The notes under the pieces are model-generated. The model did no database searches. It saw only the letters and a program-made list of their open reading frames with translations, and was not told the DNA's origin. The position numbers and the translations under genes are program-made. 64,000 nt of DNA from Monosporascus cannonballus (taxonomy: Eukaryota; Ascomycota; Sordariomycetes; Xylariales), in assembly GCA_004154925.1 (NCBI GenBank), contig QJNS01000119.1, forward strand, positions 1 through 64,000, read 5' to 3'. Shown here one piece after another: positions 46,001-57,299 of the stretch. Position 1 is the stretch's first letter; every line of letters begins with the position of its first letter.

Positions 46001-47489
46001 GTTTAGAATATAATACAGTAAATATCTTAAGTAAGTAATTAAACTTCGAAAAGAAATTAATTAAAATTAACTATATAATTTTTAATACTATTATAAAAAC
46101 ATATTTACGCTTACGACAAATTACAACGATTCGGGCAGTACCTTTTAATATGTATTAAAAATTTAGTAATATAACGACGGCCTTTAAAAAACTAAAAAAC
46201 GAATAAAATATAGATCTCGAAAAAATGCTAAAGAGATTTAGTACGAAACATATATGAATATTAGCTATATGGATATCCAGGAATTCACAAAACTCTTAAA
46301 CGGTTTTAATGCATATATTTTTTTAAAATAAAATTAACGGTACAAACGTTATACCGCAACACGATATTTGCGCTAAAACGAAAACACGATAACATAAGCC
46401 ATACGGAAAATTATAGCTATTACTAATCGTAAAACAAATATAATATTTAGTTATATTCGATTTTATTATTAAATTTCCTATATTAAAAAGTTTAGTTACA
46501 AAAATATATTACGATAATATTTTCGTTATCGTCAACCGATTTACGAAATCTTCTTATTTTTTACCATATTATAAGCACATAAATGCCGTACAAATAATAA
46601 ACATTTTTTTAAACATATTTTTAATATATATAAATTATCAATAAAAATTATTTTAAACAGAAGATCGATATTTGTATTAAAATTTTAACAAAATCTGATA
46701 ATATAAATTAACCTAAACTCTAAATTATTTAAGGCATTTAAACCTTGAACAAATAAATAAATAAAACGAATAAATCAAACCTTAAAAACTTACTTACGGT
46801 ATTATATTAATTATGAATAAAATAACTCGGTTAAAAAATTACCAATCGCATAATTAACCTATAATATTAGCATTTACGAAAGCATTAAAATAATATTAAC
46901 AAACGTAAATTTTGGTTTTACTTCAAAAGTTTATAAAAAGTATGTAATAATAATCCGATTAATATCAAAATAATTTTTATGTTAAAATAAGTACGATAGC
47001 AATACCAAGAAATAAAAATAGAATTAAAATTTGTACGTAACTAAATAAGCATATATTATAACTAGAAAAAGTTAAAAAAAATTAATTTTTGAAAAGGGGA
47101 AAATAATTTTCCTTGTTATTAAAAATATTTAAATAAAATAACCTAATAAAATATTCGATTTTAAATGTATTGGTTCATATAAATTTATCAAAAAAATCTT
47201 AAAAAATAATTATTAATTAAAATTTCTACTAAAAGTTAAATTCCATTTAATTTGTGACGTTTCTTTATTCGAATTAGTAACGGATATAATCAAAATATAT
47301 ACGACATAAAACGATATGGAAATGGAAAACGAACAAATACACGAAGTAAAAAAAGTTTTTAATATGCGAAAATAAAACGAACTTACTTAATATCTAATCA
47401 AATAAAAAAAGTACCTGGATTCCGAAAATACCTAGGAACCCGTTAAGAACCTTATTAACGCCCAGCACCTATTAAAGAATTTTCATTAG
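43061..47489 (+). pseudogene. E5 pol remnant with C-terminal chromodomain
   Basis: Protease, reverse transcriptase, RNase H, integrase and chromodomain order of chromoviruses. Readable landmarks: the RT start (Tyr-Leu-Glu-Asn-Arg-Leu-Gln ... Gly-Tyr-Pro, near 44477-44550), the RT active site Tyr-Phe-Asp-Asn (44882-44893, second Asp lost), and the chromodomain at 47343-47472 (Tyr-Leu-Asp-Ser-Glu-Asn-Thr-stop-Glu-Pro, where the stop replaces the conserved Trp). Stop after Asn-Phe-His at 47487-47489. Interrupted by LTR-B at 45352-45751. Non-functional. Confidence 0.82.
45352..45751 (+). mobile_element. LTR-B solo LTR in E5
   Basis: About 400 bp, starting TATTACGTTTAGAAGGG (mutated TGTTACGTTCAG), flanked by ATTAT at 45347-45351 and 45752-45756. 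Compared with the copy at 9321, almost all differences in the G+C-rich first 180 bp are C/T or G/A. Confidence 0.8.
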
Positions 47490-48074
47490 CAGCGACGGGT
47501 ACGTCCTAGTTAACGGTCGACCAATTAATAGCCGAAATATCGAGCCAATCGGCCGCGGCCTGCGCTAACGTAACAGCCGTAATGGCGGCCTTTAATTATT
47601 TTTGTTTTTAACGCTTTTATTTCTTTAATTTATTTAATAATTAAAACCTACGTTATACCATAGTAACGTCTTTTGAACGAACCAGCACCTTTTATTTACG
47701 CAGGCGAATAAAACGAAAAAAAAGCTTTATTTATTTTTCCCTAATAACGACCTTAAGCCTTAAAGTAAAGCCGTTCAAAGTTTAACAATTACTTTTTAAT
47801 AAGCGTTTTTTCGCGCTTTAAACGTTAATATTTTTAACAAATATTCTGCAAAAAGAAAATTGATACGCCGGTACTATTATAAAACCGACCTTGATTAATA
47901 CATTCCTTATATCTTAAAATATTTTCCATTATTTCATACCTTATGTTTTTCGAAAAAATAATAAAAACAAGGCATAATTTCGTACCCAAATTTGTTAAAG
48001 ACTTTTACGAAATCAGTACGACGAACGGTAAAAAAACGAAGTACACGACGAATCTTAAAAATACGAAACGATAT
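47455..48074 (-). pseudogene. E5 aORF: antisense reading frame
   Basis: Minus strand, start codon now ATA (48074-48072) followed by Ser-Phe-Arg-Ile-Phe-Lys-Ile-Arg-Arg, the same as E8. Ends ...NENSLIGAGR and a stop at 47457-47455. Central parts are frame-disturbed. The tail overlaps the end of pol (stop 47487-47489) by about 35 bp. The plus-strand frame 47992-48192 is its shadow. Confidence 0.68.
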
Positions 48075-48156
48075 AATTAAAAATAAAAAAAGTTACTTAT
48101 TAAGCAAAAAAGAAGAAAAAATTCTTACGAGCAAGATTTGGGGAAAAGGGAGATCG

Positions 48157-48530
48157 TATTACGACCTAACAGGTTCTGGCCTCAAAAAATAGTCAAATAA
48201 AGATTATACGGGCCATTCCGCGGATTACGTAACGGTGATCACTGCCAAGCCGGTAATTATCAATAATCAAAAGTAATCCCAAATAATTATGATTATTACC
48301 GTTTACGTAATCATAAATAATTAAAACAAAAAAAAGAAAAATATATACGCTTATTATTTTCATAGTTTAAATAATTTTAGCTTATAATAACAATTCGTTA
48401 CCTAAGGCACCTTTGGTATTACGAAACGTAATACGTTACTGTATCCATTACTCAGATTCCCACCTTACTCCTGCCAACATAAACCCGTACAACTAAGGTT
48501 TAATAGTTGGTTAAATCCTAAGCCGTCACA
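48157..48530 (+). repeat. E5 3' LTR
   Basis: 374 bp, TATTACGACCTAACAGG...AAGCCGTCACA; TTACGTAA at 48225-48232. Less mutated than the 5' LTR. Confidence 0.88.
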
Positions 48531-51500
48531 AATAAAACCAAAATTTATATTCGTTAATATTATTTTAATATTTTCATAATAATTGACATTATAAATTAAT
48601 GATGCGATCGGTAATTTTTTAAGTTAATCATTTTATTTATAAATAGTATAATATTGTAAGTAAATTTTCAAGGTTTAATTTATTCGTTTTATTTATTTAT
48701 TTATATAAGGTTTAAATACGTTGAAAAATTTATAATTTAAGTCGATCTATATTATAAGGCCTTATTAAAACTTAGGTACAAATATCGATCCTTTATTTAA
48801 AATCATTTTTATTAATAATCCGCATATATTGAAAATATATTTACAAACTATATATTATTTATTTGTCGTTTATATCTTTATATTCTGATAAAAAATCGGA
48901 AGATTTCGTAAATCGATCGACGAGTACGAAAATACTATTATAATATATATCCGTAATTAGACTTTTTGATATAAGAAATTTGATAATAAAATTAAATATA
49001 ATTAAATATTATAGTTATTTTATAATTAATAATAATTGTAATTTTCTATATGATTTATATCGTCGAACCTTTGTTTTAGCGTAAATATCGTATTATTATA
49101 TAATTTTGTTCTTTATTAATTTTATTTTAGAAAAGAAATATATGCGTTAAAGCCGTTTTAAAGTTTTATAGATCTTTGAATATCCGTATAACTGATAATT
49201 ATATATTTCTTATATTAAATCCCTTTGGTATTTTTTAAAAACTTGTATTTTGTTCCTTTTTTGGTTTTTTAGAAAATTATTGTTATATTGCTGAATTTTC
49301 TAATATATGTCGAAAAATATTGTCAAAATTGTGATAATTTATTATAGGTGCAAATATCCTTTTATAATAATATCGAAAATTGTATGATTAGTTTCGACTA
49401 ATTCTCTTTCAAAGTTTGATTACTTGCTTAAGGTATTTACTTTGTTATTTTCTGATTTTTTTGAAAACAATAACGAAATCGAAGTTCATCATTTTTTTTG
49501 CGTAACGAAATTATCATTTTATAAGTTTTCTAGTCGTAATAAATTAGATAAAATTCTAATAATCCGTATAAACTTTAACCTGGTACAAATTTCCTTTTAA
49601 GAAGTACCTAAATTTTTAAATGTTATAATAATAGCCATATATTCCTTATTTGAAATACCTTAATTAAGTTCGATTTTGTTAATTTATACGAAAAAATGTA
49701 ATAGAATATAATTTGTTTTAATTATTTCCTTATCCGATTATTATGTTTAATTCGTAATCCGAAATATCGGTTTTTAATTTAACAAAGCGGTTTAAATCGT
49801 ATATAATTAATATTGGTTCGTTAATAATCGCATCTTTAATATCCTAAAATATTTTTTCCGTATTTGTTACTTACTTAAAGTCTAGTTTTTTCGTAAAATT
49901 CGTTAAAGGTATAGTTATTTTACTAAAGTTTGGAATATATTTTTTGTAATAATTGGCGAATTTAAAGAATATCTGTACCTTTTTAACCGATTTTAACGTC
50001 TGTTATTTTGTAACTGCAACGATTATCTTGAGATTTATCCTAATATATTTTAAGATAATAATATATCTTAGATATTTTACTTTTTATTTATAGAATTACT
50101 TTTTTTGCGCATTAATAAATAATCTTATGTTTTATCAAGCCTAAAGAACTTTATAAACATATTTTATATATGCTTTTTCCGTTTTTTACAAAAATAGAAA
50201 TGTTGTTGAAATAGGAAACAACGAAAATATCGAGATATTTTCGTAATATATAATTAATTATTCGTTAAAAAGTTATTGATACGTTCGTAAATCCTATTAG
50301 TATAATTAAATATTTAAATAATCCGTATTTCGTTTTAAAAGCTATTTTTTATTCGAATTCTTTTTAATTTTACTAAAATTATATTTATTTCTATGATCGA
50401 ATATTATAAATTATTTAGCTTTATAGAATCGGTTTTTTATTTCCGTAATTAAGAATAACGAGATTCGATTTTTGATAATAATATCGTTGAAATATCGATA
50501 ATCAACTATAAATCGTAATTTTCCATTTTTCTTACGTACGAAAAATATAAGGTATCTTGTTAGTAATTTCAAAGGTCGAACCCATATTTTTTGTAACCGA
50601 TTTTCCAAGTATTTTTTTAAAAGTACGTAATTTGTTTCCGCTAAGGTTATAAATAAGATAAAATTTCGTTAAAAACTTTTCTTTAAAAGCTATTTTATAA
50701 TTTTATTCGTTATATTTTAGTAATTTTCGATTAAGTTTCTTTCTAAAACGCTATTCGTATGTATGGTATTATAATAACATATTAGTTGGAATTTTTTATT
50801 TTTGGGCTGCTGTTGTTTTAAATCGCTATTCAGTTATTTTAGCTTTAGTTTGATAGTAATAACAATACGTCGTATTTTTTTCTGATACCCGTTTTTTTTG
50901 TATTTTGTCCCTTTAGATAATAAGGTTTCTGTCGTATTTTTATGCCTATATTTGGCGCTATTATCAATCGAATATTAAGATCTTAATTCTTTTTGTTTGC
51001 TAATAGCATATAAGGCGAATTTCACCTAGCCAATCTTTTTATTAATTAAGATTCCGTATTGGCATATCTATAATAATCCTAAGATTATATCGTAATTCCT
51101 AAATAAAACGATATCGAAATTAATTATTTAATGTTATCCTTAAACAATATCTTAAAGTAATTAATTTTGCGTATAATTTTCCTATTATCGTAAGCGAATT
51201 CCTAAATTTCGGCATTTGTCGTTATATAAGGTTTTAACTTATATCTTTATAGCAGTTTGAACTTATTGACCATATTTGATACAATATAATTCACGCCTAA
51301 AGCTTTGTAGTTTATTATTATAGTGTATTAATACGTTCCGATTTGTATATCCAAAGTGATAAGGTTATTAACGGCTTTTATTATCGCGTTTAAAGCCTTT
51401 TTTGGAAGCTTTTTCTAATGTTTTTGGGTTTTGTCGTTTTGCAGTTCCTTTATAGACGATTTTCTTTTTTTAACTTCTGTTCAAATTTGTCGAAATCTAT

Positions 51501-53435
51501 CTATGCTTTTGGATTTAACGCATTAAGTTGCTATATTTGTTGTTATTGTCGGCGTATTATTCTTTCGAAATATATTAATTGCTTTTAAGTTTGCTGTAAT
51601 TCTTTTTCTTATCGAATAAATTGTTTTCGTATGTTTTTAATTACATCCTATTATACGTTATTCTTATTGTTATTTTAATGTTCTTCTGTAAATTAACGTA
51701 TTTTTTCTTTAATAGCCTTTTTTATAAAGGTTTGTAATAAATATTAATTAAAAATGAAAATCTGTAATAACTTTTTGGTATTTTTTTTATTATGTGCTGG
51801 ATTGACCTTTTTTCCGTTTAATAGTCGTATTAGTAATAATAATAAAAAAGGTTTTCCTGCGAGTATTACTTTTTTTAAGGCCAGCCTTTTGCTTCGGCTA
51901 ATTGCTAAATATTTTCTGGGATTATAGATCGAAAATATCGATATTATTATTTATCGTTTTTATTATGCCCAATACGCTTTGAAAAATTAAATCTGTCGTA
52001 ATATATGCGGGTAATTTATCCGTAAATATGTTATTTCCATTTTTCGTAATTGGGATATTTTTGTTACTAATAATATATGGCGTATAATTTTCCGTATCGA
52101 TAAGAGGTTTTAAGATAAATTCTTTTTATTTAATTCTAGTATTCGCGTAATTATCCTTATAATATTTCTTATTATACTTACGACATTTGTTGAGTCAGTT
52201 TTCTAGCTTTTCGCATTTTATACTGTATTTTTCGCTATAGGGGACCTAGTATATACTTAAGCTAAATTATATTAATAAATTTGCTTCCGTTCCTTTGATT
52301 CTTTCTAGATTATCCTTTAAGTATTAGTTTTTAATCGTTTTAACAGGGCTTTTTAAGCGCTTTATACTATGTTACCTTATGTCTCATTTTGTTATAATTG
52401 TAACATTTGATCTGGCTTTAGTCCTTCCTATAAGTAGCTCCTAATTCCATAAGTCCTGGTGTTATGTCGTAAAAATGTTATTACGTCGAAAAACGCTGGT
52501 ATTACCCGTATATCGAGGCTTATTATTATTTTTTCCTTTAACACGTTTACTGCGTTAGGCATATTATTAATCGTTAATTTTAACTGCTATAACGATATAA
52601 TCTAATAAATAATTAAGCTAATTAAATTTAAAAACTTCCTTTTGTATTTTTAAGCCGTCGAAAAACTTAATTATTAATATTTTTTATCTTTAATTTAACT
52701 TAACGGCTAATTAAACTAACGTACTACCGTAACTAGATATTAATCCTTTTTATCGTAATTATTAAATTTGTATTTCGGCTTTTATTTTTTCATTTATTAT
52801 TCCGAAAACTTTTATTAATATTTATTTAAATTGTTTATAATTATTATAAATTCGAATTATTTTTAGGTTTCCTTTTTCGATTAGCAAGGTAACGTACGTT
52901 TTTATAACGGGCTCGAACCAAATAATTATATTTCCGATAAATCGTTTAATGACGAATTTAATTCATATAGTACACGTAATAAGTTAAATAAGAAAATACT
53001 CGAAATATGTTCGGTATTAAGTTAAAAATAATTGTAATTTAAATACAGTTCCGTTAAAAAGTTTAATTTAAAGAATTTAAAATTTTTTCTAATTCCTTGG
53101 TGGAATTTAACTAAATAATCTAGCTTATTTGAAAAGAGTTTCTAATTTTAGAAATTTTTCTTTTTTTCTTAAATTTCTTACAGGCGGCTTAAAAGGACGT
53201 CTTAAGATCATTAATATTTTTCTTAAGCTAAATAATACGTTTATTTATGGCATCTAGGCGTCATAAAACTTTTTCACAAAAAGAATAAGGCTTTTTCTTT
53301 TCCTTTTGGGATTCCATTCCAGTATCCGGGTAATTAAGAATTTAATAAATAAGCTATTCGTGTTACTAATAGTAAACATAATATCGGCGATATTATTCAG
53401 AATTTAACGGTATTACTAAACAAAAGCTTATAACG

Positions 53436-53811
53436 TATAACGGATAAAAATTTAACCAATTATTAAATCTTAATCGTACGGATTTATATTAACAGAAATA
53501 TCGTAAAACTTTACAGTAATAAATATTATAACGTATTATATTTCGTAATACCAAAAATACATTCGATAATAATATTATATTATAAGCTAAAGCTATCTAA
53601 ATTATGGAAATAACGAATATATATATTGGTTCCCAGTATTACTACTTATTTCTGCTTAACTATGCTTAATAAAATTCTGCTAAACAGTTGCTTAATGCTG
53701 ATCAATCGTGCTCAGCAGACTTTTACTAAGCACTCATCACGTGACCTGGGTGGTGGTCCGTGTTATCCTTGTTGACCGTTTTCTGAGACCGGAGCCTGTC
53801 AGATCATAACA
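53436..53811 (-). repeat. E4 5' LTR
   Basis: 376 bp, begins TATAACGG (mutated TGTGACGG), ends TCAGATCATAACA at 53811. TCACGTGA at 53737-53744. The outer half is nearly unmutated. Confidence 0.88.
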
Positions 53812-53816
53812 GTAAT

Positions 53817-54260
53817 CTAGGACGAGATTTTATAAATCTAGTAAATTTATAATATACTTACGTTAAAAATTAGAATATAAAAAAGTCGGGTTTTTGCGTA
53901 AATAATATTCCTTAATTTTCGTTTTTTAATTCATACTTTAAGTTTATAATTAAAGATAACCGTTTTTTATTTTGAGAAAAACACGTAAACATTTTTAACG
54001 AATAAATTATTTGTTACGGCCTGGTCACCCATAAGAGCTCCAGAGTATATATGCAGCTGTAAGCACCAGGATGATTGCCACAATTGCGATCATTCCATCG
54101 ATCTTTTGCCCTAGTGACGTGATGGTATGGTGCAGCTATAACATTATTAAATTACTTTTTCTCTTTATTTTTATTTGTATATTTAAACGTTTTGCGAATA
54201 TTATATATATTTGTAGATAAATATATAATAGGTAGGTTCTATTTCATCAGTTTTTTATCA
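53817..54260 (+). mobile_element. LTR-B-like relic, right piece, with TRIM insertion
   Basis: Matches the A+T-rich tail of LTR-B in order (GGGTTTTTGCGTAAATAAT..., TTTTTAACGAATA, TAAATATATAATAGGT), interrupted by the TRIM solo LTR 54012-54143. Continues the piece left of E4 at 39828-39891. Confidence 0.55.
54012..54143 (+). mobile_element. Solo LTR of the TRIM family
   Basis: 132 bp, TGTTACGGCCTGGTCACCC...GCAGCTATAACA, flanked by TTATT at 54007-54011 and 54144-54148. Balanced base composition in an A+T-rich host. Confidence 0.87.
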
Positions 54261-55344
54261 ATAATCGATAAATAATCGATATATGATTTACTATATAATT
54301 ACAATATCTACTTTCTTAAACTTAATATAAAAGATAATATAAAAACTTATTAAAAAAATAATGTACTCGATTTTCGTTATTAACAGGTAAAAAGCCAAAA
54401 ATTAAAATAAACGATTTTTTATTAAATGAAAGATTTTCAAAATTAACTAATAATATAAGATCTTTTTTATTCGAACTATTATTAAAATTTAAAGATTTAA
54501 AACTGAGAAATTTAAAAAAAACAAGTACGGAGGTAAATGAAAGAATAAAAAAAGATATTAATATTTAAGAAAAGGTTATATATTTTACCAACGTAATTCA
54601 ATGTCTTAAAAAAGGAAAATATCAAATATGCTTGATAATAAAGGGTTTCAATTTATTTTTATTTAATACGAATTGATTTTGCGAAAATGTTATTTTATTT
54701 TTTAGTTGTTATAAAATATTAAGTATTAAAGAATACAAATTAATGTTACCTGAGTTCTAAAATAGATTTACTAATATAAAATGATGTTTTGTTTAAATTA
54801 GATTGTATTTTATACTTATAAAAATTTCTGAATAAAAAATTACTAAAGCTTAATAATTATATGGGAATTACGAAGAGAACAATATTTTTATAATTTAAGT
54901 TTATTATAAAAGACTATTTATAAAAAATATGCTAAAAGTTTTTAGGATATAATTAATTACATTTCTAATAAATATAAATATTTAAACAGAAAATGCAAAT
55001 TGTATATAGAAATTTAAATAAAAAATTATATGTAAATAATGTTATTTTTTTCGTTAAAGTAAATTAAGAACCGAATAGGTAATCGAATTTAATTATTTAA
55101 TAATTCTTCTTAATTTAATTTCAAACGTTTTATATTATCCTTAATACGACGGCTTAAAGTTTCAAGTTGAAAATAAATTATACATAAAACTTAAAATATA
55201 ATCTTTTGTTAAATATATCGACAAGGTTAGTTTCGCGGATCGACAAATTTTCATCGATATCTTAAAAAAACCCGATAAGCGAAATAACGGTAAAGGTTCC
55301 AGTAATAAAGCCAAAAAGAAATAGAACAAACCTTAAAAAATGTA
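54261..55344. other. A+T-rich region with a coding-like end
   Basis: Mostly featureless. From about 55205 to 55340 a plus-strand frame reads Ile-Asp-Lys-Val-Ser-Phe-Ala-Asp-Arg-Gln-Ile-Phe-Ile-Asp-Ile then a Lys/Asn-rich tail with RIP-type stops; it may be the C-terminal end of a lost element lying to the left. Not identified. Confidence 0.35.
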
Positions 55345-56018
55345 AGATAATAGACAGCTGTAAGCTGGGTAAGGTGATCTCCGACCAGTTGCAAAGCGCA
55401 TTCCAAGAAGTGAATATATTAGATTACTTCGATCTACCGTTTCCTATTAGCTGCCAGATAATATATTTATATTAGTATGTAAGTTGGTAATTGATCGGTA
55501 GTTAATCGGTTACCGACCTTATTTTTATAAAGGTTATGATTTTATAATTATTTCCTTTTTTTAAATTATTATTTTAATATAATACGATTTATAAATCTGG
55601 TTATATATAATTGTTAATAATTTATTATTATATTATATTATAAATAATTGCCGTCATAATTAATACGTATTATATTACGTTTAATTCTTTATTATAATTC
55701 ATTTTTTATCTTTATTTTATTTATATTTTCTTTTTTTGCGCTTATATCTTTATTTTTTTTACGTACGCGTTTCGTTCGGTTTTGTGATGGGGCTGTATGG
55801 AGCCCTAGTATGGAACACCGGACAAACGCCAGCACTAAGTAGCATTAGCGCAGCGCCTTATATGCGAGTATATATTACTGTATTTTCTTTTTTTTCTTTT
55901 TTTTCTCTTTAGCTAAAAAGTAAATGCTTATTGGCAACTAATGACAAACTGCTTAGGTAAAACCTTTTACATATTTTCTAGCTTATTATTTAACAAAACA
56001 GAAAATATTCGGAATTAG
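55345..56018 (+). mobile_element. E7 5' region: probable LTR and leader
   Basis: TGTAAGCTGGGTAAGGTGATC (55350) begins a less mutated stretch resembling the start of an LTR, followed by A+T-rich sequence, a balanced patch (55770-55870) and T-rich runs before the E7 gag start. No second LTR is in the window, so neither the LTR end nor a target duplication can be set. Confidence 0.4.
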
Positions 56019-57250
56019 ATGTCAGGATTTTCGAACGTTCCTTAAAGGGCCCAACAAAGGGCCCCTATCGACCCAGAGCTACAAAGGGTATTTAACGTTA
56101 TAACGGAAACCCTAATAAGCTCGATAGCAGCTATAAAGTAATGTATAAATTACCAGTTCGAAAAAAGCAAAAAACAAGCAGCTTAGTTCCGTAAATATAT
56201 AAAAGCGTAATAGAGGGTAAATAAAGAGTTAATACAAGCGGCTGAATAGTTTAAAAATAATTTATTACTTAATTTCAAATTCGAAACGTAATAGCTTTTA
56301 CGAATACCGACCTTTTTTCGACTTAATAACGATCGGAAACGTAATTAGGCCATTTTCTAAAAACGGCTCGAACGACCGAATTAATAATAGGAGCCAAACG
56401 GAAGTTATTATTTTGGCCGGAAAAGGTTAACGGAATAAAAAAAGATTTTCCCGGATAATACATATTTATAACTTATAAGCTCGAAATAAACGTTATTTTC
56501 GTAAGAAAAGTTCGTAAGTAATTTTATATTATATATAAAAAGTTCGAAATTAATATATAACGTACGGTTATTATTTATTATATTACCGAAAGTTTAAATA
56601 ATAGTTATAATCTCGTTAATTTCTTTCAGATATTATACGAATAATATAATAATCGGCATAAAGAAAAAAGTAATGAAGTGTTTTCAGAGTTTAAAATAAG
56701 CCGATAACGCGAAATTTGCGTTATTTTATTTTTTGTTCGAAAACAACGTTATTAAACGTAAAAGGAATTATCTGGATAATAAAAATATAACTTACATTTT
56801 TTTAAAAAAAAGCATTAAATAAAAAGCTTATTTAAGTTTTAATCCTAATAAATCATTTAAAAAGTTATAACGTATAACTAAATAAAGTAATAAAAATTGC
56901 CGGACGCCTTAAAGGAATAATGCGGCAAAAAAAACGAATAATTTTTTAATAACTTAATTAAACAGTAATAAGTAAGCAGAAAATAATCTAAATAACGATA
57001 TAAATATAACGGGTATTTCGGTAATAAGATAATAAAAATAAAAACTCCAAATTTTACCTTTAGTACCGAAATAATATACGTAATAAATGACTTAAAAAAA
57101 CGGAATATCCGTAAAACGAAAGGCCTTTACCTGCATTACAAACGTTTTAATTATAGGGCGAACCGTTATGTCTTTTCATTAATAAAAAAACCGTAAAAAA
57201 GGATTAATTCGTTAAAAACGGACGAAAATAAAAGGTTAAAATCTAAAAGC
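56019..57250 (+). pseudogene. E7 gag remnant
   Basis: Starts ATG TCA GGA TTT TCG (56019) and reads Met-Ser-Gly-Phe-Ser-Asn-Val-Pro, then a Gln-rich helical stretch with TAA/TAG in place of Gln (Ala-stop-stop-Arg-Val-Asn-Lys-Glu-Leu near 56206). A different gypsy family from E1-E6 and E8. Confidence 0.6.
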
Positions 57251-57299
57251 GAAAAAAGAAAAAAGTAATTCCTAACTATCGGCGCGTTCGGGAGCAAAA

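Larger units (their letters stand above)
41494..48530 (+). mobile_element. E5: full-length gypsy chromovirus nested in E4
   Basis: LTRs 41494-41862 and 48157-48530, target duplication AATAA at 41489-41493 and 48531-48535; E4 pol is continuous without it. U3 is of the type shared with E8 (TAATTATCAATAATTAGAG...; TTACGTAA at 41562-41569 and 48225-48232). Opposite in orientation to E4. Contains LTR-B 45352-45751. Confidence 0.93.
40897..53435 (-). pseudogene. E4 gag-pol remnant (split by E5)
   Basis: Pieces 40897-41488 and 48536-53435. The stretch 50411-50608 is still stop-free on the minus strand and is clearly the start of a Ty3/gypsy reverse transcriptase: Glu-Asn-Arg-Leu-Gln-Lys, then Phe-Phe-Val-Arg-Lys-Lys-Asn-Gly-Lys-Leu-Arg and Val-Asp-Tyr-Arg. 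The chromodomain end lies near 40960-41050, and the gag zinc knuckle region near 52390-52425. Otherwise broken by RIP-type stops. Confidence 0.82.
39892..53811 (-). mobile_element. E4: full-length gypsy chromovirus, interrupted by E5
   Basis: LTRs 39892-40270 and 53436-53811, target duplication GTAAT on both sides (39887-39891, 53812-53816). U3 is of its own type (GCTTAATGCTGATCAATCG...). E5 is inserted in pol at AATAA (41489-41493 / 48531-48535). Minus-strand order: 5' LTR, gag (about 52560-53430), pol, aORF region, 3' LTR. Confidence 0.92.

Noticed and set aside
47992..48192. 66-codon plus-strand frame at the E5 3' end
   Set aside because: It is the complement of the E5 antisense reading frame and runs into the LTR; other copies do not keep it.
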